This document shows positions 8,334 to 16,565 of a stretch of DNA of 64,000 nt, piece after piece. The notes under the pieces are model-generated. The model was not told the origin of the DNA. It made no database searches and saw only the letters and a program-made list of their open reading frames with translations. Position 1 is the first letter of the stretch; every line of letters begins with the position of its first letter. This stretch comes from Desulfitobacterium dichloroeliminans LMG P-21439. Lineage in GTDB: Bacteria > Bacillota > Desulfitobacteriia > Desulfitobacteriales > Desulfitobacteriaceae. Location of the stretch: contig NC_019903.1 of the NCBI RefSeq assembly GCF_000243135.2, forward strand, positions 1,278,001 to 1,342,000, given 5' to 3'. The position numbers were made by a program, and so were the translations under genes.

Positions 8334-8645
8334 TTATTTTATACCCCTTTCTGAGTCCTTGTGCCCATCGGCGAGAATCTCATCAATCAGTTTAGCCACT
8401 TTTTCATTCTTAATGGTATAGTAAACCTCAAGCCCATTTCTTTTGCTTTCAACAATTCCTGTTGCTCGCAATTTTTGTAGATGCTGAGAGATTGTGGATT
8501 GGGGAACATTGAGGCAACCCTGCATATGAGTAACATTGCACTCTCCGCTACCTAAGATACCGTTCACGATGCAAAGTCTTACAGGATGAGCTAAGGCCTT
8601 CAGGATCTCGGCAACTTCTTCATATTTAGCTAAATCTTGATTCAA
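8334..8645 (-). CDS. ArsR/SmtB-family repressor, probably sulfur- or thiol-sensing
   Basis: A 103-residue winged-helix repressor. The core LKALAHPVRLCIVNGIL and recognition segment VPQSTISQHLQKLRATGIV are typical of ArsR proteins. Cysteines lie at 25, 36 and 44 in the first half. Persulfide sensors of the SqrR/BigR group use a pair of Cys, but I cannot map these onto that pair with certainty. It is co-transcribed with CoA-disulfide reductase/rhodanese, which favours (per)sulfide control over metal control. The palindrome at 8696-8705 is a candidate operator. Confidence 0.85.
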   Translation of the reverse strand: MNQDLAKYEEVAEILKALAHPVRLCIVNGILGSGECNVTHMQGCLNVPQSTISQHLQKLRATGIVESKRNGLEVYYTIKNEKVAKLIDEILADGHKDSERGIK

Positions 8646-8673
8646 AGGAATTCCGCCTTTCCTTCAGGAATAT

Positions 8674-8705
8674 AAATTATATCCATATATCCCTATATTC
8701 GAATA
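8674..8705 (-). promoter_or_regulatory. Candidate arsR promoter and operator palindrome
   Basis: On the minus strand a TATAAT box lies in GGATATAATTTA (about 8676-8682 on the plus strand). The perfect palindrome TATTCGAATA at 8696-8705 sits where the -35 would be. AT-rich dyads overlapping the promoter are typical of ArsR autoregulation; binding is inferred. Confidence 0.4.
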
Positions 8706-8804
8706 ATATGATATAATAGGTTTATAGTCAAGAGTAATGCTGGCGAAAGGCCTAATATATTTCTTGAGTGAGTTTTTGAGGCGACTAAAGCGGTTAGTAA
8801 AAAG

Positions 8805-8836
8805 GAAATTCTAGATTGCATGTAGAAATTCTAGAT
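8805..8836 (+). repeat. Direct repeat pair upstream of the Crp/Fnr gene
   Basis: GAAATTCTAGAT occurs at 8805-8816 and again at 8825-8836, exactly 20 bases apart (two helical turns) and just before the ribosome site of the regulator. It looks like a two-site operator or a promoter-proximal duplication. Confidence 0.5.
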
Positions 8837-8862
8837 ATTGGAGATTTCAAGGAGGGTGAGGA

Positions 8863-9549
8863 ATGGGAGATAAAAGATCGGCGATAATCGAGGAATTGAT
8901 TGAAACGTTCTGTTTCGCCGGAGATTTATCCTATAAGCAGCTTGAAAACTTGATGGATCATTCCAACTACCAAGAAGCACCTGCAGGTACAATCGTTGCC
9001 GAAAAGGGGTCATTTTGCCACGGGTTAGCACTCGTTTTATCGGGTGATTTGCGAGTGGCTATGAATTCGGAAGATGGACGCGAAATAACGATGTACCATA
9101 TTGGCAAAGGGAGGATTTGCCCTCTTTCTGCAGCTTGTGTACTAGGAGATTTTAAAGGAAATACGGTCACAGTCACCGCGGAAGTTGATACGAGAGTCAT
9201 TTGGGTGACGAGAAGATTTTTTGAGCAATCTTTTACCGAATGTGAGCCGTTTTATCGATTTGTAATGAGTGATCTTTCCAACCGCCTCTTTGAGGCGACG
9301 TTGATGGTAGATGGTCTCGCGTTTATATCGGTCAGAAAGCGACTGGCTCAACTTCTGCTTTCTAATAGTAATGATGGAAGATGCCCGGTTTATATCACAC
9401 ATGAAGGAATCGCCCGCGAACTTGGCACAGCTCGCGAAGTCATTAGCCGGGAATTAAAAGGTTTTGAACGCGTAGGGATTTTAACATTATCCCGTGGCCG
9501 CTTAGATATCAAGAATTCTCAGGAATTAGAGAAAATCATCCAGCAATAG
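8863..9549 (+). CDS. Crp/Fnr-family transcriptional regulator
   Basis: A 228-residue regulator with an N-terminal cyclic-nucleotide-type beta-barrel (about 20-120; EAPAGTIVAEKGSFCHGLALVLSGDLRV), a dimer helix and a C-terminal winged HTH with THEGIARELGTAREVISREL as recognition part. Cysteines at about 17, 52, 86 and 91 could support redox or Fe-S sensing, but the N-terminal Cys cluster of Fnr is absent. The ATG follows AAGGAGGGTGAGG. It lies directly before the sulfur oxidoreductase operon, whose promoter has Crp/Fnr-type dyads, so it is the likely activator. Its effector is unknown. Confidence 0.9.
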   Translation: MGDKRSAIIEELIETFCFAGDLSYKQLENLMDHSNYQEAPAGTIVAEKGSFCHGLALVLSGDLRVAMNSEDGREITMYHIGKGRICPLSAACVLGDFKGNTVTVTAEVDTRVIWVTRRFFEQSFTECEPFYRFVMSDLSNRLFEATLMVDGLAFISVRKRLAQLLLSNSNDGRCPVYITHEGIARELGTAREVISRELKGFERVGILTLSRGRLDIKNSQELEKIIQQ

Positions 9550-9574
9550 ATCAAACTTAAAAAGATGAAACGTG

Positions 9575-9612
9575 AATGTGAAGAATAATGAGTTTGTTCT
9601 TCACATTTTTTT
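9575..9612 (+). terminator. Terminator after the Crp/Fnr gene
   Basis: AATGTGAAGAA (9575-9585) pairs with TTCTTCACATT (9597-9607), followed by a run of T's. It separates the regulator from the operon it probably controls. Confidence 0.75.
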
Positions 9613-9672
9613 CACATATGTACTTTAGTCACAGATGAAAAAAGGAGGGTGTGGTAGGATAACAATAGAAGT

Positions 9673-9713
9673 TGTGAAATGTTACATAAGTGGAATTATA
9701 AAACCATTATAGA
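9673..9713 (+). promoter_or_regulatory. Crp/Fnr-type operator and -10 box of the sulfur operon
   Basis: TGTGA-AATG-TTACA at 9673-9686 is a Crp/Fnr-family dyad (TGTGA-N4-TYACA). A -10 like TATAGA lies at 9708-9713, so the start would be near 9720 and the dyad centre near -40, the position of class II activators. This suggests activation by the regulator coded just upstream. Confidence 0.5.
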
Positions 9714-9748
9714 ATTCTGACTGTTCTGATGGTTCTACTAAACCCTTA

Positions 9749-9764
9749 TGTGAATACGATCACA
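9749..9764 (+). promoter_or_regulatory. Second Crp-type palindrome near the start codon
   Basis: TGTGA-ATACGA-TCACA is a perfect Crp-consensus half-site pair with six-base spacer, placed about 26 bases before the ATG at 9791 and downstream of the proposed start site. It could be a repressing site, or the activating site for a different promoter. Confidence 0.45.
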
Positions 9765-9790
9765 AGAAGTTTAAAAGGAGGGGGTAGCCA

Positions 9791-10864
9791 ATGAAAAAGC
9801 GGATTTCATTTGGAGTGTTGTTGGGAGTGTTATTGCTTGCGCTAAGCATGGCTGGATGCTCTGGTACAGTTCAAACTCAAGATATTACAGCAACAAGCGT
9901 TAACCCGACGGTTGATCAAGAATTACCGATGGTCGACCAGTTTGAATCCGTCAGACAGATTGTGGATGATTATCTCGCCCATGGGGAAATCGGTGCCATG
10001 ACACCTGAGGAGCTTTATGAGATTATTGAGCAAAAAAATGCGGATTACTTCTTAGTCGATATCCGTGCTAATCAAGATTTTGTCAACAGTAATATTAAGG
10101 GATCTGTATGTGTTCCTTATGCCCAGACGTCTAATCCTGAACGCTTAGAAAGTCTGCCCAAAGACAAAAACATCGTAGTAATCGATTACAATGGGCATCA
10201 GGCTGCCCAAACTGCCGCTACATGGAGTCAGCTAGGGTTCAAGGCAGTACCGTTGCTCTATGGCATTCAAAGCTGGACCCAAGAAGATTCACCGAGGGGA
10301 TATGAGGCTTTTCCCGTTCAACCTTTGAAATATCCTCTAGTTACGGGATCAGAAGTCATTAGCCCAGCGAATGATACTGTGCCGGAGATTAAATATCCGG
10401 AGAAAAGAACGGATGAGTATATCACTGAAACTACCCGTGTGTATTTAGATCGCAATTATAAAGGGGTAGTTACAGCCGAAGACCTGGCTAGTGAAATCCA
10501 ACAAGGATCAGGATCGACCTACTTGGTTGATATTCGGGAACCTCAGCATTATCAACTGGGACACATTGAAGGATCGGTTAATATTCCCCTTGCGGATTTG
10601 GCCAGTTCCGACAAAGTGAAGACACTTCCCTTAGACCGTCGCATTGTTTTGATTGGTTATGATGGCATGGACGCAAGTTTGGGAGCTCGCAGCTTAGTGA
10701 CCTTGGGTTATGATAGCGTAGCTCTGAAATACGGGATGAGTTATTGGAGTGAAGATGAACAAATCACAGGGGTTGCACCGGTAGGCAACCTAGTTAAAGA
10801 TTACTATGAATTAATACCGCTGAACTATGTACAGCCAAGTGCGGGTGCTGCGGGTTGTGGTTGA
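9791..10864 (+). CDS. Lipoprotein with two rhodanese-like domains lacking catalytic Cys
   Basis: A 357-residue lipoprotein (lipobox SMAGC) with two rhodanese folds (about 75-165 and 225-325). The folds are clear: DYFLVDIRANQDFVNSNIKG and TYLVDIREPQHYQLGHIEG are the entry motifs. The active loops are altered: IDYNGHQAA has Asp where Cys should be, and IGYDGMDAS has Gly. Neither domain can form a persulfide at that position, so a binding or scaffold role is more likely. The protein ends in GAAGCG. It is the first gene of the operon with the molybdopterin oxidoreductase. The ribosome site AAAAGGAGGGGG is strong. Confidence 0.85.
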   Translation: MKKRISFGVLLGVLLLALSMAGCSGTVQTQDITATSVNPTVDQELPMVDQFESVRQIVDDYLAHGEIGAMTPEELYEIIEQKNADYFLVDIRANQDFVNSNIKGSVCVPYAQTSNPERLESLPKDKNIVVIDYNGHQAAQTAATWSQLGFKAVPLLYGIQSWTQEDSPRGYEAFPVQPLKYPLVTGSEVISPANDTVPEIKYPEKRTDEYITETTRVYLDRNYKGVVTAEDLASEIQQGSGSTYLVDIREPQHYQLGHIEGSVNIPLADLASSDKVKTLPLDRRIVLIGYDGMDASLGARSLVTLGYDSVALKYGMSYWSEDEQITGVAPVGNLVKDYYELIPLNYVQPSAGAAGCG

Positions 10865-10893
10865 TGAATTATTGAGATAAGGAGGGAAGGTTA

Positions 10894-13092
10894 ATGCAGC
10901 TACTATCACGCCGATCATTTATAAAACTTGCCGCTGCGACCACCACTGCCGTTGCGTTGCCCCAAGCTTTGGAGATGGACTTTAAGGTTTTTGCTGAAAA
11001 TGCCAAAGACGGGGAGATAACTCGCGTTCCGAGCCTTTGCAATGGCTGCTCCAGTTATTGCGGAGTATGGGCTTCAGTAAAAAACGGCAGACTTTGGAAG
11101 GTCGAAGGCAATAAAACCCATATAAAGTCAAGAGGTCATCTTTGTGCGCGTGCTCATGGGATTGCCCAAAATGTCTATAATCCAGGACGGGTAACCCAAC
11201 CGATGAAGCGCGTTGATGACAAAAATAATTTCCAACCCATCACTTGGGAGGAAGCATTCCAAGAGGTTGGAACCAAAATGAAGGACATCGTTGAGGAGCA
11301 TGGTGGCGATAAATTCGTTTGGGCCTGCCACGGTGGTAAGGAAACCTATGCTCAGCAATTTATGGATATTATTGGCTCCGCCAATTACATTACCCACTAT
11401 GCTACCTGTTTTACAGCCAAGACGAACATCTGGCAGAACATGGTCGGCGGCATGTATAATTCGGACTTCGATCAGGCCAAGTATATGCTCTTTGTCGGGA
11501 GAAACTATGCGGGAGGTATTATCCCTGCCGCCATGAGCCGCATCACGGAGGCCAAAACTAAAGGATCGAAAATTGTCGTGGTAGACCCCCGTTTCTGTGA
11601 ATTAGCGACCATCGCCGACGAATGGATCCCCATCAGACCGGGAACAGACTTGGCATTCTATTTGGGAATTGCCCATACCCTTATTTCCGAAGAGCTCTAC
11701 GATAAGAAATTTGTTCAGGAGTATGTTTTTGGGTTTGATGAATTCTGGATGCATAATAAGGACTTTGACGCTGAGAAAGCGGCGGGGATCTGCGGCATAC
11801 CAGCGGATAAGATTTGGGAAATCGCCCACGGTCTTGCCGATAATGCCCCTCAGGCCTTCTTGGATCCAGGTTATCACGGACTTGCCGCTCATTACCAAAA
11901 TTCCAATGAAACGGCCATGCTCAATATCATTATCAACGCTCTCCTCGGGAACTATTGGAAAGCGGGTGGATTATTCCCAGCTGCCAGCACGACCTTTGGG
12001 CATCCGGAAGCTACTTATTACGGACCTTCAGCTGTCAAAGGACCTCGTGCCGATGGTGCGGGAGTCGCCGGACAGTACCCCTTAGTCGAGGCCTCCCGTG
12101 GAATTCCCCAGCGGATTCCCGATATGATTGAAAAGGGAACAGCGAAGATCGTTTTCTTCTATTCATACAATCCCTTACGTTCAGCACCTGAGCCGGAATA
12201 TCAAAAGGGGATTAAAAATGCCGATCTTGTTGTGAGCATACCCTTAGATTGGAATGAGACATCCTTATATACCGCCGATTATATCCTCCCCGAGAATCAC
12301 TATCTTGAGCGGACTGAACACCCTAAGGTCATCAACGGCAATGTGTATTGGCCGGCAGCTCAAGTAGCTACCCGCTTTAAAGCCCTGGAGAGCACAACCT
12401 CAAGTCTTGGTTTGTTGGATATTATGCAAGGCTTAACCAAGGCTTACGGGATTGAAAATCTTTATGGCTACACTGTCGAAGAGGAGCTAGAAGTAGCTCT
12501 TGGACCTCTAGGAATTACCGTGGAGCAACTCAGGGAAAAAGGTTGCATTGAGCTCATGCCTTCAGTTCTGCCTAAGGATGAAGGAATACATTTTAATACG
12601 TTCACAGGTAAGATTGAGTTCTCTATTGGTGCCTGGCGTAAAGAAGGATATCAAGGTGTTCCTACTTGGGTACCACCCTTGGTGAAACCTCAAGCAGCCA
12701 ACGAGTTCCGCCTGATTCATGGCAAGCAGCCTTGGCATTCCCACATTATGACAACCAATAACCCCTATCTGATGTCCATAACGGAAGAGAAAAAGGGAAC
12801 CTATATGTGGATGAATCGTTCCCGAGCTGCAGAGTTAGGACTCCAAGAAGGAGACTGGGCTACAGTGAAGAGCGATATCACCTCCAAACAGGTACAGATT
12901 CATGCCACAGAAGGGCTTCATCCCGATTGTGTATGGGTACCTTCCACCTACGGAACCTACTCAGAAAAATTAGAAATCGGGTATGGTAAAGGGGTAAATT
13001 ACAACGACTTTATTCCTGCTCGAGTGGATAAAAAGACCGGTCATGTCATGGGACAAGAATGTATCGTGACCATTGCCAAGGGGGGTAAATGA
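10894..13092 (+). CDS. Tat-exported molybdopterin oxidoreductase, polysulfide/thiosulfate reductase (PsrA/PhsA) type
   Basis: A 732-residue catalytic subunit. The Tat signal is SRRSFIK at residues 5-11. A [4Fe-4S] cluster is bound by C49, C52, C56 and C84 (CX2CX3CX27C). C172 in THYATCFTAK lies where Psr/Phs enzymes have the molybdenum-ligating Cys. The C-terminal cofactor-binding domain starts about residue 600. Enzymes of this family reduce polysulfide or thiosulfate outside the membrane using quinol electrons. Downstream are the FeS subunit, the NrfD-like anchor and a TorD-like chaperone, with rhodanese lipoproteins on both sides. Substrate is inferred; tetrathionate, arsenate or other oxyanions are not excluded. 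Confidence 0.88.
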   Translation: MQLLSRRSFIKLAAATTTAVALPQALEMDFKVFAENAKDGEITRVPSLCNGCSSYCGVWASVKNGRLWKVEGNKTHIKSRGHLCARAHGIAQNVYNPGRVTQPMKRVDDKNNFQPITWEEAFQEVGTKMKDIVEEHGGDKFVWACHGGKETYAQQFMDIIGSANYITHYATCFTAKTNIWQNMVGGMYNSDFDQAKYMLFVGRNYAGGIIPAAMSRITEAKTKGSKIVVVDPRFCELATIADEWIPIRPGTDLAFYLGIAHTLISEELYDKKFVQEYVFGFDEFWMHNKDFDAEKAAGICGIPADKIWEIAHGLADNAPQAFLDPGYHGLAAHYQNSNETAMLNIIINALLGNYWKAGGLFPAASTTFGHPEATYYGPSAVKGPRADGAGVAGQYPLVEASRGIPQRIPDMIEKGTAKIVFFYSYNPLRSAPEPEYQKGIKNADLVVSIPLDWNETSLYTADYILPENHYLERTEHPKVINGNVYWPAAQVATRFKALESTTSSLGLLDIMQGLTKAYGIENLYGYTVEEELEVALGPLGITVEQLREKGCIELMPSVLPKDEGIHFNTFTGKIEFSIGAWRKEGYQGVPTWVPPLVKPQAANEFRLIHGKQPWHSHIMTTNNPYLMSITEEKKGTYMWMNRSRAAELGLQEGDWATVKSDITSKQVQIHATEGLHPDCVWVPSTYGTYSEKLEIGYGKGVNYNDFIPARVDKKTGHVMGQECIVTIAKGGK

Positions 13093-13640
13093 TGGCCAAT
13101 TATGTGATGTTCATTGACCCCGATAAATGCACAGGCTGTAATGCTTGCCGTATTGCTTGTCAAATGCAGTGGGGTTTACCACCAAATATGAATTTCAACA
13201 GCTTGATTGAACAGGAAACAGGTCAGTATCCCCATGTTAAGCGGACGATTGTACCAGTTCAATGTCAGCATTGCGATGATGCTCCCTGCCAAAAGGTATG
13301 TCCTACAGGCGCTACCTATAAGCGGGAAGATGGCATAGTCCTAATCGATGCGAATAAATGCATTGGCTGCAAGTATTGCATGGTAGCGTGTCCCTATAAT
13401 GCTCGTGTTATCAATGAGCATGGGGTTCCGGAAAAGTGCCGTTTCTGTGCTGAATATGTAGTCAACGGGGAGACTCCTTCCTGCGTTTCGACCTGCATGA
13501 ATGGTGTCCGAATCTTTGGGGATTTGGATGATCCTGATAGTCCACTTCATAAGGTTTTGACGACGCAAGAAGTAGTTCAGTTGCGGGCTGATCTCCATAC
13601 CAAGCCGCGAATTTATTACGCCAAAAGTAAAAGAGTTTAG
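13089..13640 (+). CDS. Four-cluster ferredoxin subunit (PsrB/PhsB-like)
   Basis: A 183-residue electron-transfer subunit with four Cys clusters: CTGCNACRIAC, CQHCDDAPCQKVCPTGA, CIGCKYCMVACPYNA and CRFCAEYVVNGETPSC. It has no signal peptide, so it would be exported bound to the Tat-directed catalytic subunit. The ATG at 13089 overlaps the previous stop (ATGA), and a second ATG follows at 13092. It carries electrons from the membrane subunit to the molybdenum subunit. Confidence 0.92.
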   Translation: MMANYVMFIDPDKCTGCNACRIACQMQWGLPPNMNFNSLIEQETGQYPHVKRTIVPVQCQHCDDAPCQKVCPTGATYKREDGIVLIDANKCIGCKYCMVACPYNARVINEHGVPEKCRFCAEYVVNGETPSCVSTCMNGVRIFGDLDDPDSPLHKVLTTQEVVQLRADLHTKPRIYYAKSKRV

Positions 13641-13651
13641 GAGGTGCGCCC

Positions 13652-14791
13652 ATGGAGAAAAGAAAGTATCAGAAAAGCTTATGGACCTATCTCTCCCTGG
13701 TGTTAGTGGCCTTTGCTCTGCTCGGCTCTATCAATAAATACTTCATCAGTGGGGAGCATGCCTTTGGAGTCACTCCCGATGTCCCATGGGGAGCTTTGAT
13801 CTCCGGATATGTTTTTTTTGCAGTAGCTGCTACAGGTACGGGTCTAGTCGGTTCCTTAGGCCATGTGTTTCGGATTAAAAAATTCGAAGTCCTTTCCAAA
13901 CGATCCTTATTGGCTTCGATTCTCTTGCTTCTTTCTGCCTTTATCGTGTTGGCAGTAGAACTTTCAAATCCTTTTAAATTGATTTACCTACTGTTTTCCC
14001 CTAACTTGGACAGCCCTATCTTCTGGATGGGTGCCTTCTATGGAGCTTATCTGATTCTGCTCTTTGGGGAGTTTTACTTCACCATGAAAGACAACCATAA
14101 GGTGGCTACGGGGATCGCCTATGTATCCCTTTTGGTCAAATTATCAGCCATCATTAATTTGGGCCGAGTCTTCTCTTATACGTATGCACGGGGATTCTGG
14201 GATGGCTACTACTATCCAATCTACATGGTGATATCGGCAATTGTTTCCGGAGCTGCAGTTCTGACCATTATAAGCTATCTTTCTAAGGATAACTCTTATC
14301 GTGATCAAGCTCAGCGTAAGGATTTAATTCAATCCTTAAGTAAGATACTGGCCGGTGCTTTGATTGTCTTTGCTGTTTTCCAAGGGATCAAGTTAGGAAC
14401 AGCCTTGGGCAGTGAGAATCTGGCCGTCGCTGAAGCAGCTAAATCCATGGTGTCGGGCCCCATGGCGATACCCTTCTGGGTTATGGAAGTGCTAATGGGT
14501 GTCGTGGCCCCCTTATTTATCTTATCTCAATCCAAATTCACCTCTCTGGGCAAGTCCTTCGCAGCTGCACTATTGGCCATGCTCGGTTTACTCTTCTCGC
14601 GGTTGGACTTCGTCTACGCAGGACAAGTGGTTCCCCTACAAATTACGGATGCTACGGCCTTGGCTGTAGGAACGTGGAATGCTTATTCTCCAACCTGGAG
14701 TGAATGGTCTTTGATCATCGGGGTAATTGGCTTCGTCATTCTGATGTTTGATTTCGCTGAAAGCAAACTCTCTTTGGACACTCATCATTAA
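13652..14791 (+). CDS. nrfD: NrfD/PsrC-family membrane anchor, quinol-oxidising subunit
   Basis: A 379-residue protein with about nine to ten membrane helices and the NrfD fold (residues 45-180 contain WGALISGYVFFAVAATGTGL and ELSNPFKLIYLLFSPNLDSP, where the family has its quinone-side helices). It would oxidise menaquinol and pass electrons to the FeS subunit. The ATG follows TTAGGAGGTGCGCCC. It lies 11 bases after the FeS subunit, in the same operon. It could serve PsrC-type or related oxidoreductases; the context supports PsrC. Confidence 0.88.
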   Translation: MEKRKYQKSLWTYLSLVLVAFALLGSINKYFISGEHAFGVTPDVPWGALISGYVFFAVAATGTGLVGSLGHVFRIKKFEVLSKRSLLASILLLLSAFIVLAVELSNPFKLIYLLFSPNLDSPIFWMGAFYGAYLILLFGEFYFTMKDNHKVATGIAYVSLLVKLSAIINLGRVFSYTYARGFWDGYYYPIYMVISAIVSGAAVLTIISYLSKDNSYRDQAQRKDLIQSLSKILAGALIVFAVFQGIKLGTALGSENLAVAEAAKSMVSGPMAIPFWVMEVLMGVVAPLFILSQSKFTSLGKSFAAALLAMLGLLFSRLDFVYAGQVVPLQITDATALAVGTWNAYSPTWSEWSLIIGVIGFVILMFDFAESKLSLDTHH

Positions 14792-14811
14792 GCTAGATAG
14801 AAGGTGAGAAC

Positions 14812-15486
14812 ATGAGCTATTCCGGTATTTCCCAGCAGGCTTTTTATGACCTATTTTCAGTTTTTGCAGAATTCTTCACCTTTCCAGACCAAGAATTCTG
14901 CGAGTCGGTCCGCAGTGGGCAGGTCGATCAGCAGATTAGTGAACTCAGTCAAAAAGTAGGTTATCCGATTGCTAGTGAGCTTAAAAAGGATGCCCCGACA
15001 TACGAGGAGTGGGTTGCCCTATATAATCATTGCTTTTTAGGAGCCCGCAAACCCTTTGCCCCTCCCATTGAATCCATTTATAAGCAATGGACCTTAGATG
15101 GGAGTTATCAAGTCCCGTTTAAACATCAAAAAGGGTATCTCATGGGGGATTCAGCTCAACATGTTCGACATCTTCTGCAGGCCTTTGAATTAGAGCTACC
15201 TATAGAATACAACATGATGCCGGATCATCTCTCGATTCTCTTAGAACTTTTAGCTTTCCTCGTGGGCAACGGTTTTGTTAAGGAGGCCCAGCAGTTCTGT
15301 CAAGACCATTTGGATTGGCTCCCGGACTTGTATAAAGCTCTTGCAGATTTACCAGTCGACAGTAGCATTTACTTGGCAGTTCTTAACGAATTAGAGAAGG
15401 CTCTCCAGATATTTGCTTGCTCTACGATTGATAACACCCAGACCATAGAGTATTCATGTGTCACAGCGGCTTCCGAATTAAATTGA
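14812..15486 (+). CDS. TorD-family chaperone for the molybdopterin oxidoreductase
   Basis: A 224-residue all-helical cytoplasmic protein. Family features are YNHCFLGARKPFAPPIESIY and PDHLSILLELLAFL, the conserved hydrophobic helix of TorD/DmsD/NarJ proteins. Such chaperones bind the Tat signal of the catalytic subunit and hold it until the cofactor is inserted. Its position directly after the NrfD gene assigns it to the Tat-exported enzyme at 10894. Confidence 0.85.
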   Translation: MSYSGISQQAFYDLFSVFAEFFTFPDQEFCESVRSGQVDQQISELSQKVGYPIASELKKDAPTYEEWVALYNHCFLGARKPFAPPIESIYKQWTLDGSYQVPFKHQKGYLMGDSAQHVRHLLQAFELELPIEYNMMPDHLSILLELLAFLVGNGFVKEAQQFCQDHLDWLPDLYKALADLPVDSSIYLAVLNELEKALQIFACSTIDNTQTIEYSCVTAASELN

Positions 15487-15526
15487 CTCCTAAAGAGTTG
15501 GTTTAAATAAAAAAGGGGGAAAAAGA

Positions 15527-16399
15527 ATGTTAAAACAATCAAAAGCTCTAACACTGATCATTTCCTTACTACTGACACTTAGTCTAGTCACGGGTTGTGG
15601 ATCTGCAGCACCGGCTGCCGCTCCACCAGCTAAAGAACCAGCACAGCAAACACAGACCCCAGAGCCTGAGAAACCCGCCGCTACAGCGACTTTAGAGTCC
15701 AATACCTTAGCCTGGGATGCCTGGTCAGCCAAGATGACAGGAACCATTAACAAAGACTACTATATCGTTGATTTAAGAACTCCCGACGAAATCAAATTAG
15801 AAAAAGCTTTAGAAGGCTCAATCAATATCGACGCTAACGCTACACTCGGCACGGGAAACACCGATGTTATCGATGAAAAATTACAAGGTATTTCTAAGGA
15901 TGCTGTTGTCTTAATTCACTGCAAGTCCGGTGGACGTGCGAAAAAGAATCTCCAAGCTTTCTTAGATAAAGGCTATGTCAACACGTTTGCATTAGATGGA
16001 TGGACCGCATTTGATACTAAAGGCTACTTTGGTGCAACTAAAATCACTGGTAGCTCTGAACAACTCAAACCCGATGCATGGGTTGCTAAAATGCAAGGAA
16101 CAATCGGTAAGGACTATTATGTCGTTGACGCTCGTGACAAAGCAGAATACGATAAAGGACATATCGAAGGTGCTTTGAACTTTGGGGTCAGAGATCAATT
16201 CACTGTGGATCATCCTGCTACAATCGCTAAAATTAACACAGCTATCCCCAATAAAGATGCTTTAGTCTTAGTTCATTGCGCAGTAGGTGCTCGTGCTAAA
16301 GTTGCTCAAGCTCATCTTAAGTCTGAAGGCTATACCAATGTGTTAGTTCTTGACAATAAGATCACCATTGATGCTGCCGGAAAATATGCTTTTGAGTAA
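15527..16399 (+). CDS. Lipoprotein with two catalytically intact rhodanese domains
   Basis: A 290-residue lipoprotein (lipobox LVTGC) with a Pro/Ala/Glu-rich linker, then two rhodanese domains (about 65-165 and 180-285). Both active loops keep Cys: IHCKSGGRA and VHCAVGARA. This contrasts with the Cys-less pair in the first gene of the operon. Rhodanese lipoproteins of the Sud type carry polysulfide sulfur to PsrA in Wolinella, and the same role fits here. A terminator follows, so this ends the operon. Codon use is strongly biased, suggesting high expression. Confidence 0.88.
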   Translation: MLKQSKALTLIISLLLTLSLVTGCGSAAPAAAPPAKEPAQQTQTPEPEKPAATATLESNTLAWDAWSAKMTGTINKDYYIVDLRTPDEIKLEKALEGSINIDANATLGTGNTDVIDEKLQGISKDAVVLIHCKSGGRAKKNLQAFLDKGYVNTFALDGWTAFDTKGYFGATKITGSSEQLKPDAWVAKMQGTIGKDYYVVDARDKAEYDKGHIEGALNFGVRDQFTVDHPATIAKINTAIPNKDALVLVHCAVGARAKVAQAHLKSEGYTNVLVLDNKITIDAAGKYAFE

Positions 16400-16437
16400 G
16401 TAAGGATTAGCGCAGAAAACTTCATAGAAACGTTTGT

Positions 16438-16475
16438 GGGACCGTGTGAATAGTATTTTCGCACGGTCCCTCTCT
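16438..16475 (+). terminator. Terminator ending the sulfur operon
   Basis: GGGACCGTGTGA (16438-16449) pairs with CGCACGGTCCC (16460-16470) around a short loop, followed by TCTCTAT. The stem is strong but the U-run is weak. Confidence 0.7.
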
Positions 16476-16565
16476 ATAAGCTCAGTTTAGCTAATCCAAA
16501 AAAAATATAAGACAAGCTTCCCTCCTATGATATAATATTAAGTTGAATAGTGAGGTGGAGAGAAG

